Assembly: GCF_030272615.1 (NCBI RefSeq)
Contig: NC_081414.1
Coordinates: forward strand, 53,686,636 to 53,750,635
Length of the DNA stretch: 64,000 bases
Origin: Cryptomeria japonica
Taxonomy: Eukaryota > Streptophyta > Pinopsida > Cupressales > Cupressaceae
Reading direction: 5' to 3'
This document shows, piece by piece, positions 1 through 10,019 of the stretch (within the stretch, counting starts at the first letter, position 1; every line of letters starts with the position of its first letter). Under the pieces are notes generated by a model, which worked only from the letters and a program-made list of their open reading frames with translations, was not told the origin of the DNA and did not search any database. A program made the translations under genes and the position numbers.

Positions 1-1391
1 TACCCAAAGTTCTCCTAAAAATGTAAATCATCAACATAGGAAGAATCAACCTCATCAATAGGACCAAAATGTTGAAAAGAGTACAATCGAGATGCATGAT
101 CAACCACCCCAGTCGCAATGATGGCTACAGTCTCCACATCTCTAATGATAACTAAATCAGGTGTGAACTCAATTTTCCTAGTTGCCCCATGTGTGATTTG
201 ATATATGGAAATAATATTATTTGTCAAGTTGGGTACACACAACACATAATTGAAGGAGTTATACCAAGTGGAAATAAATCCTTTCCTAGTCACATCCAGG
301 TATGTATGATTTCCCATCAAAATCTGTCACCTGTGGCAAGGCTCAATTGTATGTATGATGAGAAGCGCCTGAATCTAGAAGCCATCTCCCTAAATCATGA
401 CTTGTAGTAGCACAAAGAGCTTGTCCCTTTCCTTTATATGTCCCAAAAGAGTGATACTTTCCTTTATCATTATCATTTGAAGAACAAGCCGATGTAGAAA
501 TTCTAGAAGGTAGGTTGATTTTGTTCTTCTCAACAAGATTCTTCAACTCATCAATATCTTTCTTATAACAATGATGTTCATCATGTCCTGACTTCTTGTA
601 ATATCCACAATAAATATCTTCCTTATATGATTTCCTCTTAGGTGAGAATGGTGAATGACCTTATTGTGGAGAGGAAGATTCTCCTCCATCTTGTTGTGGT
701 TTGGACTCAGTTTGCCTTTGATTCTTTCCTTTTCCTTGATTGATTTGATTCCCTTTATTAGGCATCAAAGCTTGTGACTTTCAAGATTTGAGAATCCCCA
801 TCTTGGTCAACATAGATTGCTCAAGTATCAACATCTTTGTGAATGAATCAAATGAGTGAGAAGTGTATGAGGAACCTTGAGATAACCTATGGGTGTGAAA
901 GCTAGATACAAAGGTTGTATACTCTGAAGGAAGCTTGTCCAACAAGTTGTAAACCAATTGAGCATCCTTTTTGTCAATTCCACAATCCTTTAGCTTTGAT
1001 CATAGCTCAATTTCTTTTGTGACATAATCTTGGATTGTATCAAAATCCTCGGGATCCAAAGTTGTGAGTTCACTATCAAGTTTGTAGCCCTTAATCTCAT
1101 CAACTTGACCATATAATTTCTCAAAAATATCCCAAGGCTCTTTAATTGTGGTACACTTATCAATATCAAAAATAGTTCATCTGATACATACTTTCTAAGA
1201 GTTCCAAGTACCATAGCATTCTTAGTAAGCCATTCAATTTGAGCATGAGGACCATCCTTAGGATCAGTTGGTGCTATAATAGTTCCATTTACATAATGAA
1301 TGAGTCCTTTTTCTATTAGTTTACTCCATGCCTTAATCTTCCATGATTCATAATTATGAGGAGTTAAAAGTAGAAATTTAGGAGAACCCAT
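1..1391 (-). pseudogene. copia-type gag-protease fragment, copy 1 (runs off the left edge)
   Basis: Read on the minus strand from an ATG at 1391. The N-terminal part (MGSPKF, then NYESWK and GLIHYVNGTI) is the Gag region typical of plant Ty1/copia polyproteins. A zinc-knuckle remnant follows near 560-610, in which the second Cys is Tyr (CGYYKKSGHDEHHC). The protease motif DSGASHHTYN lies near 345-375, and the post-protease segment (VLCVPNLTNN, SIYQITHG) runs to about 15. Stops and frameshifts break the frame, so it is not functional. It is a diverged copy of the element at 9008-11407. Its 5' end is cut at 1416, where another repeat abuts, so no LTR or primer site remains here. Family assignment is firm; the lineage within copia is not resolved. 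Confidence 0.85.
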
Positions 1392-1415
1392 AGCACCAAA
1401 ATGAAAAAACACAAT

Positions 1416-2982
1416 GTTGAAGGAGATGCAAACTTGCCAATATGTGTTTTGGAAAATGATAGGAAAGATATCTGGCGATCCAGCTCTATGCACTGTGTAC
1501 ATTGGTGGGATGAATAAAGTAAAAATACTAGCGTCCGATGGGACTGGTGGAGAGGTGACAAGGAAGCTTCATCATTACAAAAAATGCAAACAAGAATGTG
1601 ACAGATGGCTGGAAAAATGAGGAGGACTCGGTTGAAGAAGAGGATGCTATGTTTGCTTCTTTCTCCAATCTTGATGTAGCTTGGCATGTATAAATGGTTT
1701 GAGAAACCATGAAATTGTGACATCAAGAGTGATGTAGGTGTAGTTTCCGTTGTTGGTGAAGAGAGAGAAATCAGCATTGAGGGTAAAAAGGAGATTTAAA
1801 GCCACAGGAAGAATCCTAGAGTGCTTGTGGATGGGTAGGTGAAGAGTTGCAAGAAGTGGGAGGCTTGTGATGTGAGCCTCTACAATGGTAGCTTGGATTT
1901 TGTGCCCCTTCACAATGAGGGTAGTAATTTTTTTAACATAGATCATGAGGATTTATACCTATAAGATAGGCAAAGCAACAAGTATTATACTATCTTTCAA
2001 GAGCATGTGATTAGGACTGATGAAAGTAATTTGTTTTGTGAGGGTACACTAGACCCCAAGTTGGTAAACGAAAAAATAGTGATGTGTGACAGTGGAACCA
2101 ACTTGTGGGTCGAGAAAGGCTATGTGGAGAAATTTGTAGCAGGGATGGGTGATCTAGAGAGGTTGCTCACTCCTTCAGGGTTTGCCTATTCTTGATGTCT
2201 CCCTAGGTTGTCTCATGAACCTTCCAATGGTTCCCACTAACCCAACCTTCCAAAGGTTTTAGGGATCACCTTTATTGACCTTCCCAAGGTCCTATGACTA
2301 AGGTGATCACCCTTGGACTTGTGAGTGTCCGACACTCCTCAATTGAGACTCTCCAACCCAACACCTTCTCGCACCTTTCCCCATGAGCCAACCTTCCCTC
2401 TACCTTAGGATCTTCATACTATCATTCCCAACTCACCTAGGGTTTATTTTGTTTTGATTTTCAACCCTATCCCTTCAACTAGGTCTTTAGAGATTATCGA
2501 TTTCAAGCTTAAGAACCAATTTTCTCTTTCAGGCCTACTAGGAGACCTAGTCTAATTAGCCCTACCGGTGAGGTATTTTGCACTTATCTACCAAAAGTCC
2601 TACACACTAGTATGAAATGTTTAGATTTTCGGATACCCTTTTGGAAATTTCATATAATATCTCAGAATTGGTTGTGGGTTTGGTCTCTAGCCCACCTAAC
2701 CCTTTTTAGGCCTACTTTCCACCTTTTAAGCCTACAAACTAGGGTTTTTTTTAAATGTCCTCACTAGTCCGAATGACCAAGAAATCTAATGATTGTCTCA
2801 GGTCTGTATACCCATGAGGATGTCTAATACAACTTGGTATCAATTCCATCTTTGGATTTACCCATCTAGGGCTAGCTGTCCATGTTCCCCATTGCTTGCC
2901 AACTCAACGTGCCAAGCCTAGGGTATGGTGGCAAAACTAGAGATCACCCTTCCTTACCTTAAAAACAAAATGAAAACATAAT
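1416..2982 (+). repeat. 1.57 kb direct repeat, copy 1 (pair with 4783-6348)
   Basis: This block matches 4783-6348 almost base for base at an offset of about 3,367. Both start at a GTTGA-AGAGATGCAAA-type sequence and end at TGAAAACATAAT. It holds a subtilase-derived segment (1872-2195) followed by about 780 bp of non-coding sequence with short CT-rich words. The left junction falls immediately upstream of the copia gag start at 1391, so the block or the copia piece was joined here by rearrangement. No terminal inverted repeats or target duplication were found at the block ends. Confidence 0.85.
1872..2195 (+). pseudogene. subtilisin-like protease (PA-domain region) fragment, copy 1
   Basis: In one frame the sequence gives VSLYNGSLDFVPL, a stop near 1970, then CEGTLDPKLVNEKIVMCDSG and WVEKGYV. 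This is the order found in plant subtilases: the GVSLY-type segment, then the protease-associated domain with its C-x-G-(T/S)-LDP-x-x-V-x-x-KIV-x-CD-x-G signature and VEKG. The catalytic Asp, His, Asn and Ser regions are not visible in the window. It is a fragment of under 110 codons against a family length of about 750 residues, so it is a captured or leftover exon piece and not a working protease. The same fragment recurs at 5238-5559. Confidence 0.7.
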
Positions 2983-2990
2983 AAATTGAT

Positions 2991-3510
2991 GAAGGATTTG
3001 TTAAAGGGTATGATCATCTTGCAGATTTTTTAGGATGACAAAAATCAGTTGGATTGGAAGTGGAGGCAGTCTACAACATCTCTCCCTAGCTGTTTTGAGA
3101 TAAGTTATGAGAACTTTATTATCATGGGAGATTATTTGTTTTTTATCAGGTGAAATGGTAAATTTCTAGAAGTAGTAGCATATAATGTAAATGAAGGATT
3201 TTGGCAATGTCTTTCTCAGTGTATAGATATAAAGTTTTCTGGGATTTTGTCATTTCAACCTCAAGTTAACATGAAAGGGTGGTAGTCAAATTTCTGGACC
3301 AGTTTTTGATAATTTTATATGATTTATATTTCAAATGACATAGGATTTTTTAACTAAATAAAGTGATGGATTATTGTAATGATAGAACATGTATTTTAAA
3401 ATTATATATAAGGTGTTTTCTTTTTTATCTATAAGTAGCAGCTGAGTTGCTATCTGTATTAATATATGACAAAGTTTACAATCTGGGATATCTCTAATAG
3501 CTTAGTAATG
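2991..3510 (+). pseudogene. F-box/kelch-like gene end, tandem unit 1
   Basis: First of two tandem units about 520 bp apart (unit 2 at 3513-4030). Read in one frame it gives MKDLLKGMII, CFEISYENFIIMGDY, EGFWQCLSQC and a final KGW, with several stops. The pattern (hydrophobic strand, then a W-x-x-L-x-x-C turn near the end) resembles the C-terminal part of plant F-box/kelch proteins. That assignment is an inference from pattern, with no diagnostic motif. Both units end with the same 3' sequence containing a TATATGAC/TAGATGGTAA-type stretch. Confidence 0.45.
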
Positions 3511-3512
3511 AT

Positions 3513-4030
3513 GAAGGATTCGTTAAAGGGTATGATTATCTTCAGGTTTTTTCAGGATGACAAAGATCAATTGCTTTGGAAGTGGAGAGAGTTTTCAATG
3601 CCTCTCCCTCTCTGTTTTGAGATAAGTTATGATAACTTTGTTGTTGTGGGAGATTGTTTATGTTTTATCAGGCAAAATGGTAAATTTCTAGAAGGAATAG
3701 CATGTAATTTAAAGGAAGGATTTTAGCAATATCTTCCTCCATGTACAGATATAAAGTTTTCTTGGTTTTTTTTATGTCAACCTAAACCTAAGGTGAAAGG
3801 GTGGCAATCAAGCTTCTACACCGGATTTAATTAGTTTTATATGATTTATATTTCAAGCTGCACAAGTTTTGTAATTGAAAAAAGGTGATGGATTATTGTT
3901 AAACCCATATTTTAAAATTATGTATATATGTTTTGTTTTTGATCTATAAGTTGCAACTGAGATGCTCTTTGTATTAATAGATGGTAAAGTTTACAATTTG
4001 GGTTATCTCCAATAGATTAGTAAAGAGCAA
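3513..4030 (+). pseudogene. F-box/kelch-like gene end, tandem unit 2
   Basis: Second tandem unit, better preserved: an open frame of 86 codons (3466-3726) includes DSLKGMIIFRFFQDD, WKWREFSMPLPLCFEI and LCFIRQNGKFLEG. It is followed after one stop by a QYLPPCTDIKF stretch. The two units differ by scattered substitutions and small indels, which makes this an old tandem duplication and not an assembly error. No F-box is present, so only the C-terminal part is represented. Function cannot be assigned with confidence. Confidence 0.45.
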
Positions 4031-4490
4031 GTCCATTAATGGAGACGAACCAATAGGGCTTCTAAAATGAACAGATAAGACAAACAGATCACTATGTTTA
4101 GAAAAAATCTAATGTGTAGAGATATCTAAGTAAAAACTGACAAACATATAGTAAAAGACCTAGTTGATTAGGTTTTCAATGGAGAAGGCTACTCCTTCAC
4201 CTTGAGATGCATAAAGTGTGTTGAATGTGAAACCCAATAGTCACTTTGTTTCCATCCAATAACCTTTGGCTCTTCACATTTGAGATATTGTTGTTATAAT
4301 TGTTTATAAAGAGCAAGATAGTGATATATGTAATTATCTAAAAAATAGTAAATAAGAGATATTACTATGCTTGAAAGTGGATGTAAGCTATATGGTGAAC
4401 TACTATTAATCTTGTGTTTCATCTCTTGATCTTGTTTATTGTTTTTTATTGTGTTTTGAATTTTTTTATCTGCTCTTGATTAATTAACAA

Positions 4491-4508
4491 TTGGTATCAA
4501 AGCTTGGT
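4491..4508 (+). other. primer-binding-site-like sequence (tRNA-Met type)
   Basis: ATTGGTATCAAAGC follows TTAATTAACA, the usual end of an LTR (CA) plus the initiator tRNA-Met primer site used by copia elements. The upstream LTR start was not located, so the element to which it belongs is undefined. An open frame begins immediately downstream. Confidence 0.5.
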
Positions 4509-4905
4509 TAGAGCCAAGAAGAAGTTATTGAGCAGAGATGTAGATGAGTGGGTGCTGGATCCCAGAGCTAGGTGCTTTTATGTAGTAAAGAGACATGCTA
4601 AAGTGGGAGTTGATCATCCTACTTAAGATTACCCTTTGTGTGAAATTTTGGCTGGTCAAAAGAGGCTTTTGAGTCATTTAGATGATGTCGCTGATTCAAT
4701 TATTGATGAATTCCCTAGTATGTTGGAATTTGATAGTGTCATGATCCAGATGACAAAAATGAAATGTGTAGTGGCTGCCAAGGTTGAAAGAGATGCAAAT
4801 TTGCCAATATGTGTTTTGGAAAATTACAGGAAAGATATCTGGCGACCCACCTCTGTGCACTATGTACATTGGTGGGATGAAGAAAGTGAAAAAACTAGTG
4901 TTTAA
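4501..4905 (+). pseudogene. unrecognised ORF directly after a primer site
   Basis: One frame runs from the primer-site-like sequence to 4905 with a single stop (TAA, 4624-4626), about 135 codons. Readable parts include DEWVLDPRARCFYVVKRHAK, LAGQKRLLSHLDDVADSI and HYVHWWDEESEK. I do not recognise the family. Its last third (from 4783) is the beginning of the 1.57 kb repeat and is also seen, degraded, at 1416-1510. Position after a primer site suggests it was carried by an LTR element. It may be a captured host gene fragment. Confidence 0.35.
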
Positions 4906-6348
4906 TGGGACTGGTGGAGAGGAGACAAGGAAGATTCATCATTGCAAAAAATGAAAACAATGATGTGACATATGGCTGGAAAAATGAGGATGATTTGGTT
5001 GAAGAAGAGGATGCTATGTTTGTTTCTTTCTCCACTCTTGATGCATCTTGGTATGTACAAATGGTTTGAGCAACCATGAACTTGTGACTCAAGAGTGATG
5101 TAGGTGTAGTAGCCGTAGTTGGTGAAGAGAGAGAAATTATCATTGAGGGTAAAAAGGAGATTTGAAGCCACAAGAAGAAGCCCAGACTGCTTGTGGATTA
5201 GTAGGTGAAGAGTTGCAAGAAGTGGAAGGCTTGTAATGTGAGCCTCTACAATGGTAGCCTAGATTTTGTTCCCCTTCACAATGAGGGTAGAATTTTTTTT
5301 AATAGAGATCATGAGTATTTAGACCTATAAGATAGGCAAAGCAACAAGTATTATACTATCTTTCAACATAATGTGATTAAGATTGATGAAACTAATTTGT
5401 TTTGTGAGGGTACACTAGACCCCAAGTTGGTAAAAGACAAAATAGTGATGTGTGACAGTGGAACCAACTTGTGGGTTGAGAAAGGATATGTGTAGAAATT
5501 TGTAGGAGGCATGGGTGATGTAGAGAGGTTGCTCACTCCTTCAGGGTTTGCGTATTCTTGATGTCTCCCTAGGTTGTCTCATGAACCTTCCAATGGTTCC
5601 CACTAACCCAACCTTCCAAAGGTTGTAGGGCTCACCTTTACTGATCTTCCCAAGGTCCTATGACTAAAGTGATCACCCCTGGACTTGTGAGTGTCTGACA
5701 CTCCTCAATTGAGACTCTCCAACCCAACACCTTCTCTCACCTTTCACCATGAGCCAACCCCCCGTCTATCTTAGGATCTTCATACTCTCATTCCCAACTC
5801 ACCTAGGGTTGATTCTATTTTGATTTTTAACCCTATCCCTTCAACTAGGTCTATGGAGATTACCAGTTTCAAGCTTAAGGACCAATTTTCTCTTTTAGGC
5901 CTACTAGGAGACCTAATCCAATTAGCCCTACCGGTGAGGTATTTTGCACTTATCTGCGAAAAGTCTTGCACACTGCTATGAAATCTTTAGATTTTTGGAT
6001 ACCCTTTTGGAAACTTCATACAATATCTCAAAATTGGTTGTGGGTTTGGTCTCTAACCCACCTAACCCTTTTTAGGCCTACTTTCTACCTTTTAAGCCTA
6101 CAAACTGGGGTTTTTCTCAAATGTCCTCACCAGTCTGATGACCAAGAAATATAATGATTTCATTAGGTCTATACACCCATCAGGATGTCTAATACAACCT
6201 TGTATCAATTCCATTCTTCAGATTTACCCATCTAGGGCCAGTTGTCCATGTTCCCCATTGCTTGCCAACTCAACGTGCCAAGCCTAGGGTATGGTGGAAA
6301 AACTAGAGATCAACATTCCTTGCCTTAAAAAAAAAATGAAAACATAAT
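4783..6348 (+). repeat. 1.57 kb direct repeat, copy 2 (pair with 1416-2982)
   Basis: Second copy of the block at 1416-2982, with scattered substitutions. Here the sequence to the left continues as an open frame from a primer site, so copy 2 keeps the more natural left context. The part after 5560 is non-coding: CT-rich, with a (TTGTATCAATTCC)-like word near 6210 that corresponds to TTGGTATCAATTCC in copy 1. It may include LTR sequence, but start and end could not be fixed. Confidence 0.85.
5238..5559 (+). pseudogene. subtilisin-like protease fragment, copy 2
   Basis: Same subtilase segment as at 1872-2195, in the same relative frame. VSLYNG is followed by CEGTLDPKLVKDKIVMCDSG and WVEKGYV, then a stop where copy 1 has a Glu codon. 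The KDK variant is nearer the usual subtilase motif (KGKIV). It has the same limits as copy 1: no catalytic residues, and no start or end of a protease gene. Confidence 0.7.
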
Positions 6349-7090
6349 GTACAAAGCCTCCTATAATTTCAGCAGGTTTCAGTATGTGGGTCCATTATGG
6401 AATGCTAGGTTTGAGCCATGAAGTCTTCAAAACCCTTGTTTGAAGGTCTTTAGGACCTGCCTGCAACAAAAAAGCCCAAACTTGAAAACAAGAATACTTC
6501 AAAATCTAAAATAACCATGAAATGGAAGTTAAGTCTCTATTCTATCAATCCATTTTTTTATACTGGCTTGGAAGTCCGTACATACCGTACAATACCAAGG
6601 AAACTCAATGCAAATCATTGAAAACACAAAAATTGAAGGCTAAATCTTGCTCTCCTTATTCTAATTCTTCAACCAATTTTCTCATCTGTTGTCCCAAGCC
6701 TTATATCAGCCTTGGGTTGGTTACAAGTGTCTTTTAACTAAAAAAGACAACCAAGTAGCCATTGGTGTTTAGAAAATGCAAAAGTTGTAAAGTTGCTATG
6801 AGCAACTTTTGCAACTTTTTACAACTTTTACCTAATTGAGCAAATTTGGCCCAAATCAAACCTAGATCACTTCTAACGGTCCAAATGACCTTAAAAACCA
6901 TTTTAAAATATCAAATAACCTATTCTAACATAAAACCAACTTATTCTACCAATTACTCTACCTGGCACCCTTAAGAGCCCATATGCCAAAATTGGCCAAT
7001 CAGTGACTCCTAGGGTCCTTACAAACATTTGAGTACTTTTTCACTAACCTATTGACCTTATAAAAAACCAAAATCTCATGATTCCTAACT
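6349..7090. other. no gene recognised; contains a hairpin at 6780-6829
   Basis: About 740 bp with only short, unsupported frames. The one structured piece is an imperfect inverted repeat: AAAAGTTGTAAAGTTGC at 6780-6796 pairs with a GCAACTTTTTACAACTTTT arm at 6811-6829. A further GCAACTTT lies in the loop. Confidence 0.6.
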
Positions 7091-7140
7091 CCTAGAACCT
7101 ACACAACAAAATTTGTTCAAGTGCTCCTTCACCAATTGGT

Positions 7141-7734
7141 ATGACAATGGTGGAGATGTGTTTGAGTGAAGAGGCGATGGAAGCCTTACCGATTGTGAAA
7201 ATTCTAAAGCACCATCTTACTCTGCAAGATGTGATAGTAGAAATGGGTGTAGACAAAGATAAAGAAGTATTTGTGGCATATTTTGTCTTGTTTGAATACA
7301 TCAATGGGGCTCACAAGGAATGCGATATGAAATTGACTGACATGGCCTTTGTGCTAATGCCACTTGATGCTCCTTGCAAGGACGATGATTTTTTTGATGA
7401 CATTTCTCTCCATCAAAGGGAGAAGCACCAACGTGAGTCATCTATTTCAATAGAGGATACTAATATGATCAGTGCTGAAAGTGAAGTTTCAAATGAAGCT
7501 AAGCAAAAACCTCAAGAGGATGAATATGCAAAGTATCTGATTCAGAGGCTTATTTATGCTGAGGGGGCTGAGAATGGCCTTGAATTTCCCATCGCTAGAC
7601 CTTTCAACTATGTTGGACCAAGAATGAATTTTTTTTCTAGAATTGATGGAACCACTTCTATGGTTGTTTTGGTTGGAGAACTTTTGAGGGAGGCAGAAAA
7701 ACTAGTAGCAAAGAATGGAGTGAAAAACCAGTAG
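7141..7734 (+). pseudogene. chimeric ORF with a UDP-apiose/UDP-xylose synthase segment
   Basis: A 197-codon open frame. Residues 129-172 (nt 7525-7656) read KYLIQRLIYAEGAENGLEF followed by RPFNYVGPRMNFFSRIDG. This matches the conserved middle of UDP-D-apiose/UDP-D-xylose synthase, a cytosolic enzyme that converts UDP-glucuronate for cell-wall apiose and xylose. Residues 15-20 (EALPIVK) may correspond to a second short piece of the same enzyme; the rest, acidic and Ser-rich, is not recognised. The nucleotide-binding N-terminus and C-terminal half are missing (family about 390 residues), so it cannot be an active enzyme. It is immediately followed, in another frame, by an eL22 pseudogene, so two host messages appear fused. 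The frame being open suggests recent origin or chance. Confidence 0.7.
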
Positions 7735-7985
7735 AAGAAAAGATCATAGAAAAAACCTTGTTTGAGAAGTTTTCTGAGGATCGAATCAAGGTACGCGGTA
7801 AAACTGGGGTTTTGGGTTATGCAGTGATCATCTTCTTTGATAAGAACAAATTTAGTGCCACTTCTAAGATGGCCTCTTCGAAAAAATATTTGAAGTACTT
7901 GACAAAGAAATATTTTGTTAGGGATTGGTTGCAAGTGATAGCATCCACTAATGATCGCAATGTCTATGAGTTACATTTTTTCAAC
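7713..7985 (+). pseudogene. ribosomal protein eL22 (RPL22) pseudogene
   Basis: Read in the frame of the ATG at 7758, homology begins upstream at 7713 (EWSEKPVEEKIIEK). It continues through RIKVRGKTGVLG, KKYLKYLTKKY and VRDWLQVIASTNDRNVYEL to FF at 7985. These are the diagnostic blocks of the large-subunit protein eL22. Relative to the family, about four residues are missing between YLTKKY and VRDWL, and the basic start and acidic tail are absent. The frame then runs on through unrelated codons into LTR sequence and stops at 8066. No intron is seen, which fits a reverse-transcribed copy. It overlaps the last codons of the preceding chimeric frame by about 20 nt. Confidence 0.85.
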
Positions 7986-8040
7986 ACTACTAAAGAGAAG
8001 GGACACAAAATTCTTGACATGATAAGGAAAGATTGTGAGA

Positions 8041-8492
8041 TTTTGCTAAGATCAAGAGCTCAATGAAAAGTACAAGAGAGACAAAATAGATGATAGAAAT
8101 AAATTGTATTCTATCAAGATGAAAATACTGATCAACTGGATCATGAATAGTTACATACAATGAATATGAGCCTTCTTATATAGGCAAGGCTATATGGATA
8201 TGTGAGCACACAAACATGACATGTGGCTCAATAAGAAAGAAGGGTAGGTATGAAATAGGTGTGGGTAGGTAGGAGAAACAATATAATATTCCACATGAGG
8301 TGGATCACCCACTAAATGTGGAATGTAACAGCAAGATAAGTCCATAAAAGATAGAAAATCTCCTACACACACTATCCCAATGTTGCACAAACACCCAAGT
8401 GTCTCATACCCAAACTAATATGAAATGCATTTCCTAAGTAAACTTAAGTATAGTGTAATAATATCCATGATGGACATTTATTTACACCAACA
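8041..8492 (-). mobile_element. LTR, 5'-truncated in plus-strand view (copia type)
   Basis: About 450 bp closely similar to the LTR at 8527-9007. It shares the TATATAGGCAAGGCTA, GACATGTGGCTCAATAAGAA and CACATGAGGTGGATCACCCA words, and ends TTTACACCAACA (LTR start TGTTGGTGTAAA on the minus strand). It lacks an internal segment present in the other copy and its far end is replaced by the eL22 pseudogene junction. A C7 tract and 34 bp of internal sequence follow it, consistent with a 3' LTR on the minus strand. Confidence 0.75.
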
Positions 8493-8505
8493 CCCCCCCT
8501 TAAGT
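8493..8505 (-). other. polypurine tract (minus strand)
   Basis: CCCCCCCTTAAG on the plus strand is a GGGGGGG-ending purine tract on the minus strand, placed directly before the LTR start TGTTGG. This is the second-strand priming site expected next to a 3' LTR. Confidence 0.65.
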
Positions 8506-8526
8506 GCAACTTAGGGGAATGCACTT

Positions 8527-9007
8527 TGTTGGATTTTGCCAAGATCAAGAGGTCAATGAAATGTACAAGATAGAGACACAATATAGGACAAGAATAAACT
8601 GTATTCTCATCAATAGAAAATGATTCAATAGTTGTTACATACAATGTAGATGAGCCTACTTATATAGGCAAGGCTAGGGATATGTATGAGCACACAAATA
8701 TGACATGTGGCTCAATAAGAAACAAGGGTAGGTAGGAAATATGTGTGGGTAGGTAGGAGAAATAATATAATATTCCACATGAGGTGGATCACCCACCGAA
8801 GGTGGAATTATCACTCCACAATAAGTGGATATGATAGTGTAATAACAAGATCAACACCATAAGAGGTGGAATTTCTCCTACACACACTATCCCAATGTGG
8901 CACAAACACCCAAGTGTCTCATATCCAAACTACTATGAAATGCATTATCCTAAGTAAACTTAAGTAAGTGTAATAATATCCATGATGAATAATTATTTAC
9001 ACCAACA
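8527..9007 (-). mobile_element. 3' LTR of the minus-strand gag-protease element
   Basis: 481 bp that begin TGTTGGAT and end ACCAACA on the plus strand. The reverse complement therefore starts TGTTGGTG and ends ATCCAACA, a correct TG...CA LTR with TGTTGG/CCAACA ends. It is followed (plus view) by sequence resembling the short internal piece after the 8041 LTR, as expected for the 3' end of the internal region. No matching 5' LTR was found to the right. Confidence 0.75.
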
Positions 9008-9065
9008 CACTTAAGTCTATAATGCAACTAAGAAATGCAAGATGGGTCCCGGCTACTAGGCCATG

Positions 9066-10009
9066 TTAGGTACCCATATACAAATGCAAATGCATGCAAA
9101 CCAATGCAATGAAATCTCTCATAAAGCAGGGAAAGAGACAAAAACCCAATGGGAAAAAATCCTTCCCGAAAAGAGAGATGAAAACTAGATAAAAAGAACT
9201 CTCATAGAAGTATGTGAGGAACAAAACCCCATGTGAGGAAAAATTCCCCTTCATATGAGAGAAGAAGAAGAGAGAATAGGAAGTCCCCCCTCAATGTGGA
9301 ATCTACACCAATGATAGAAGCTCGATAATGAATAAAGAGACTGCTCCACAAATGTCGAACCACATTCCTCCCCTTAGGAAGAAACAAAAACAAAGGTGTA
9401 TCTGTGAAGTCTTCCCAATCATGAAAGGAAGATGTATGAAAAATACTCATGATGAAAGGAATCTTTGAAAAAATGCTCAAGTGTCCCCATGTCGATGCTA
9501 AAAGTTACATCCTCCAAAGGTGGTAAACCGTGCCACACTGCTAAAAAAGGAACTCCAAGATCTAGTGGAGATGAATGTAGAACAATGTCCAAAGACTCAT
9601 ATTTCTCCTCAAAATATAAAGAGACCTCCTCCAACTGCTAGACAAAAGTATCCACAATCATGTCAACCTCTAAAGATTGATCATGTAGAGAATGCACAAG
9701 AGGGTTAGAGTGATCCCTCACAACAATCAAAGAACGATCATCTTCATCCAAGAGAAGATGAATGCCATCAATGATGTCTCTCAAATATGCAATGTAGGAC
9801 TCCACAAACAAACTTGCAATGTCTATCAAGTAGGCATCCCATGAAACTAAAGCTGCAAGACTTGAATTATCCTGCTGCACTGAATCACAAGAAGGCAAAA
9901 TTGTCGCACTAGCTGCATTATTAGGTGCAATAGGTGGTATGATATCAAGAGGATGAGATGAAATGCAAGGTTCAAGAACGGGGTCACATGTGAGAATTCC
10001 CATGTTCAA
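9066..10009 (-). pseudogene. unrecognised ORF in the place of pol
   Basis: From 10009 leftwards the minus strand stays readable with few stops through about 310 codons. Segments include DNSSLAALVSWDAYLIDIAS, LLLDEDDRSLIVVRDHSNPL, SPLDLGVPFLAVWHGLPPLE and FSGRIFSHWVFVSF. It follows the post-protease segment with no integrase in between. I do not recognise a domain. It may be a captured host segment or degraded element-specific protein. The left-edge element (1-1391) starts too late in the window to show whether it had the same region. Confidence 0.4.
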
Positions 10010-10019
10010 GTACCAAAAG

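Noticed and set aside
2833-2848. TTGGTATCAATTCC as a primer site in the 1.57 kb repeat
   Set aside because: Copy 2 has TTGTATCAATTCC and no clear LTR end or internal coding region follows; left as undecided.
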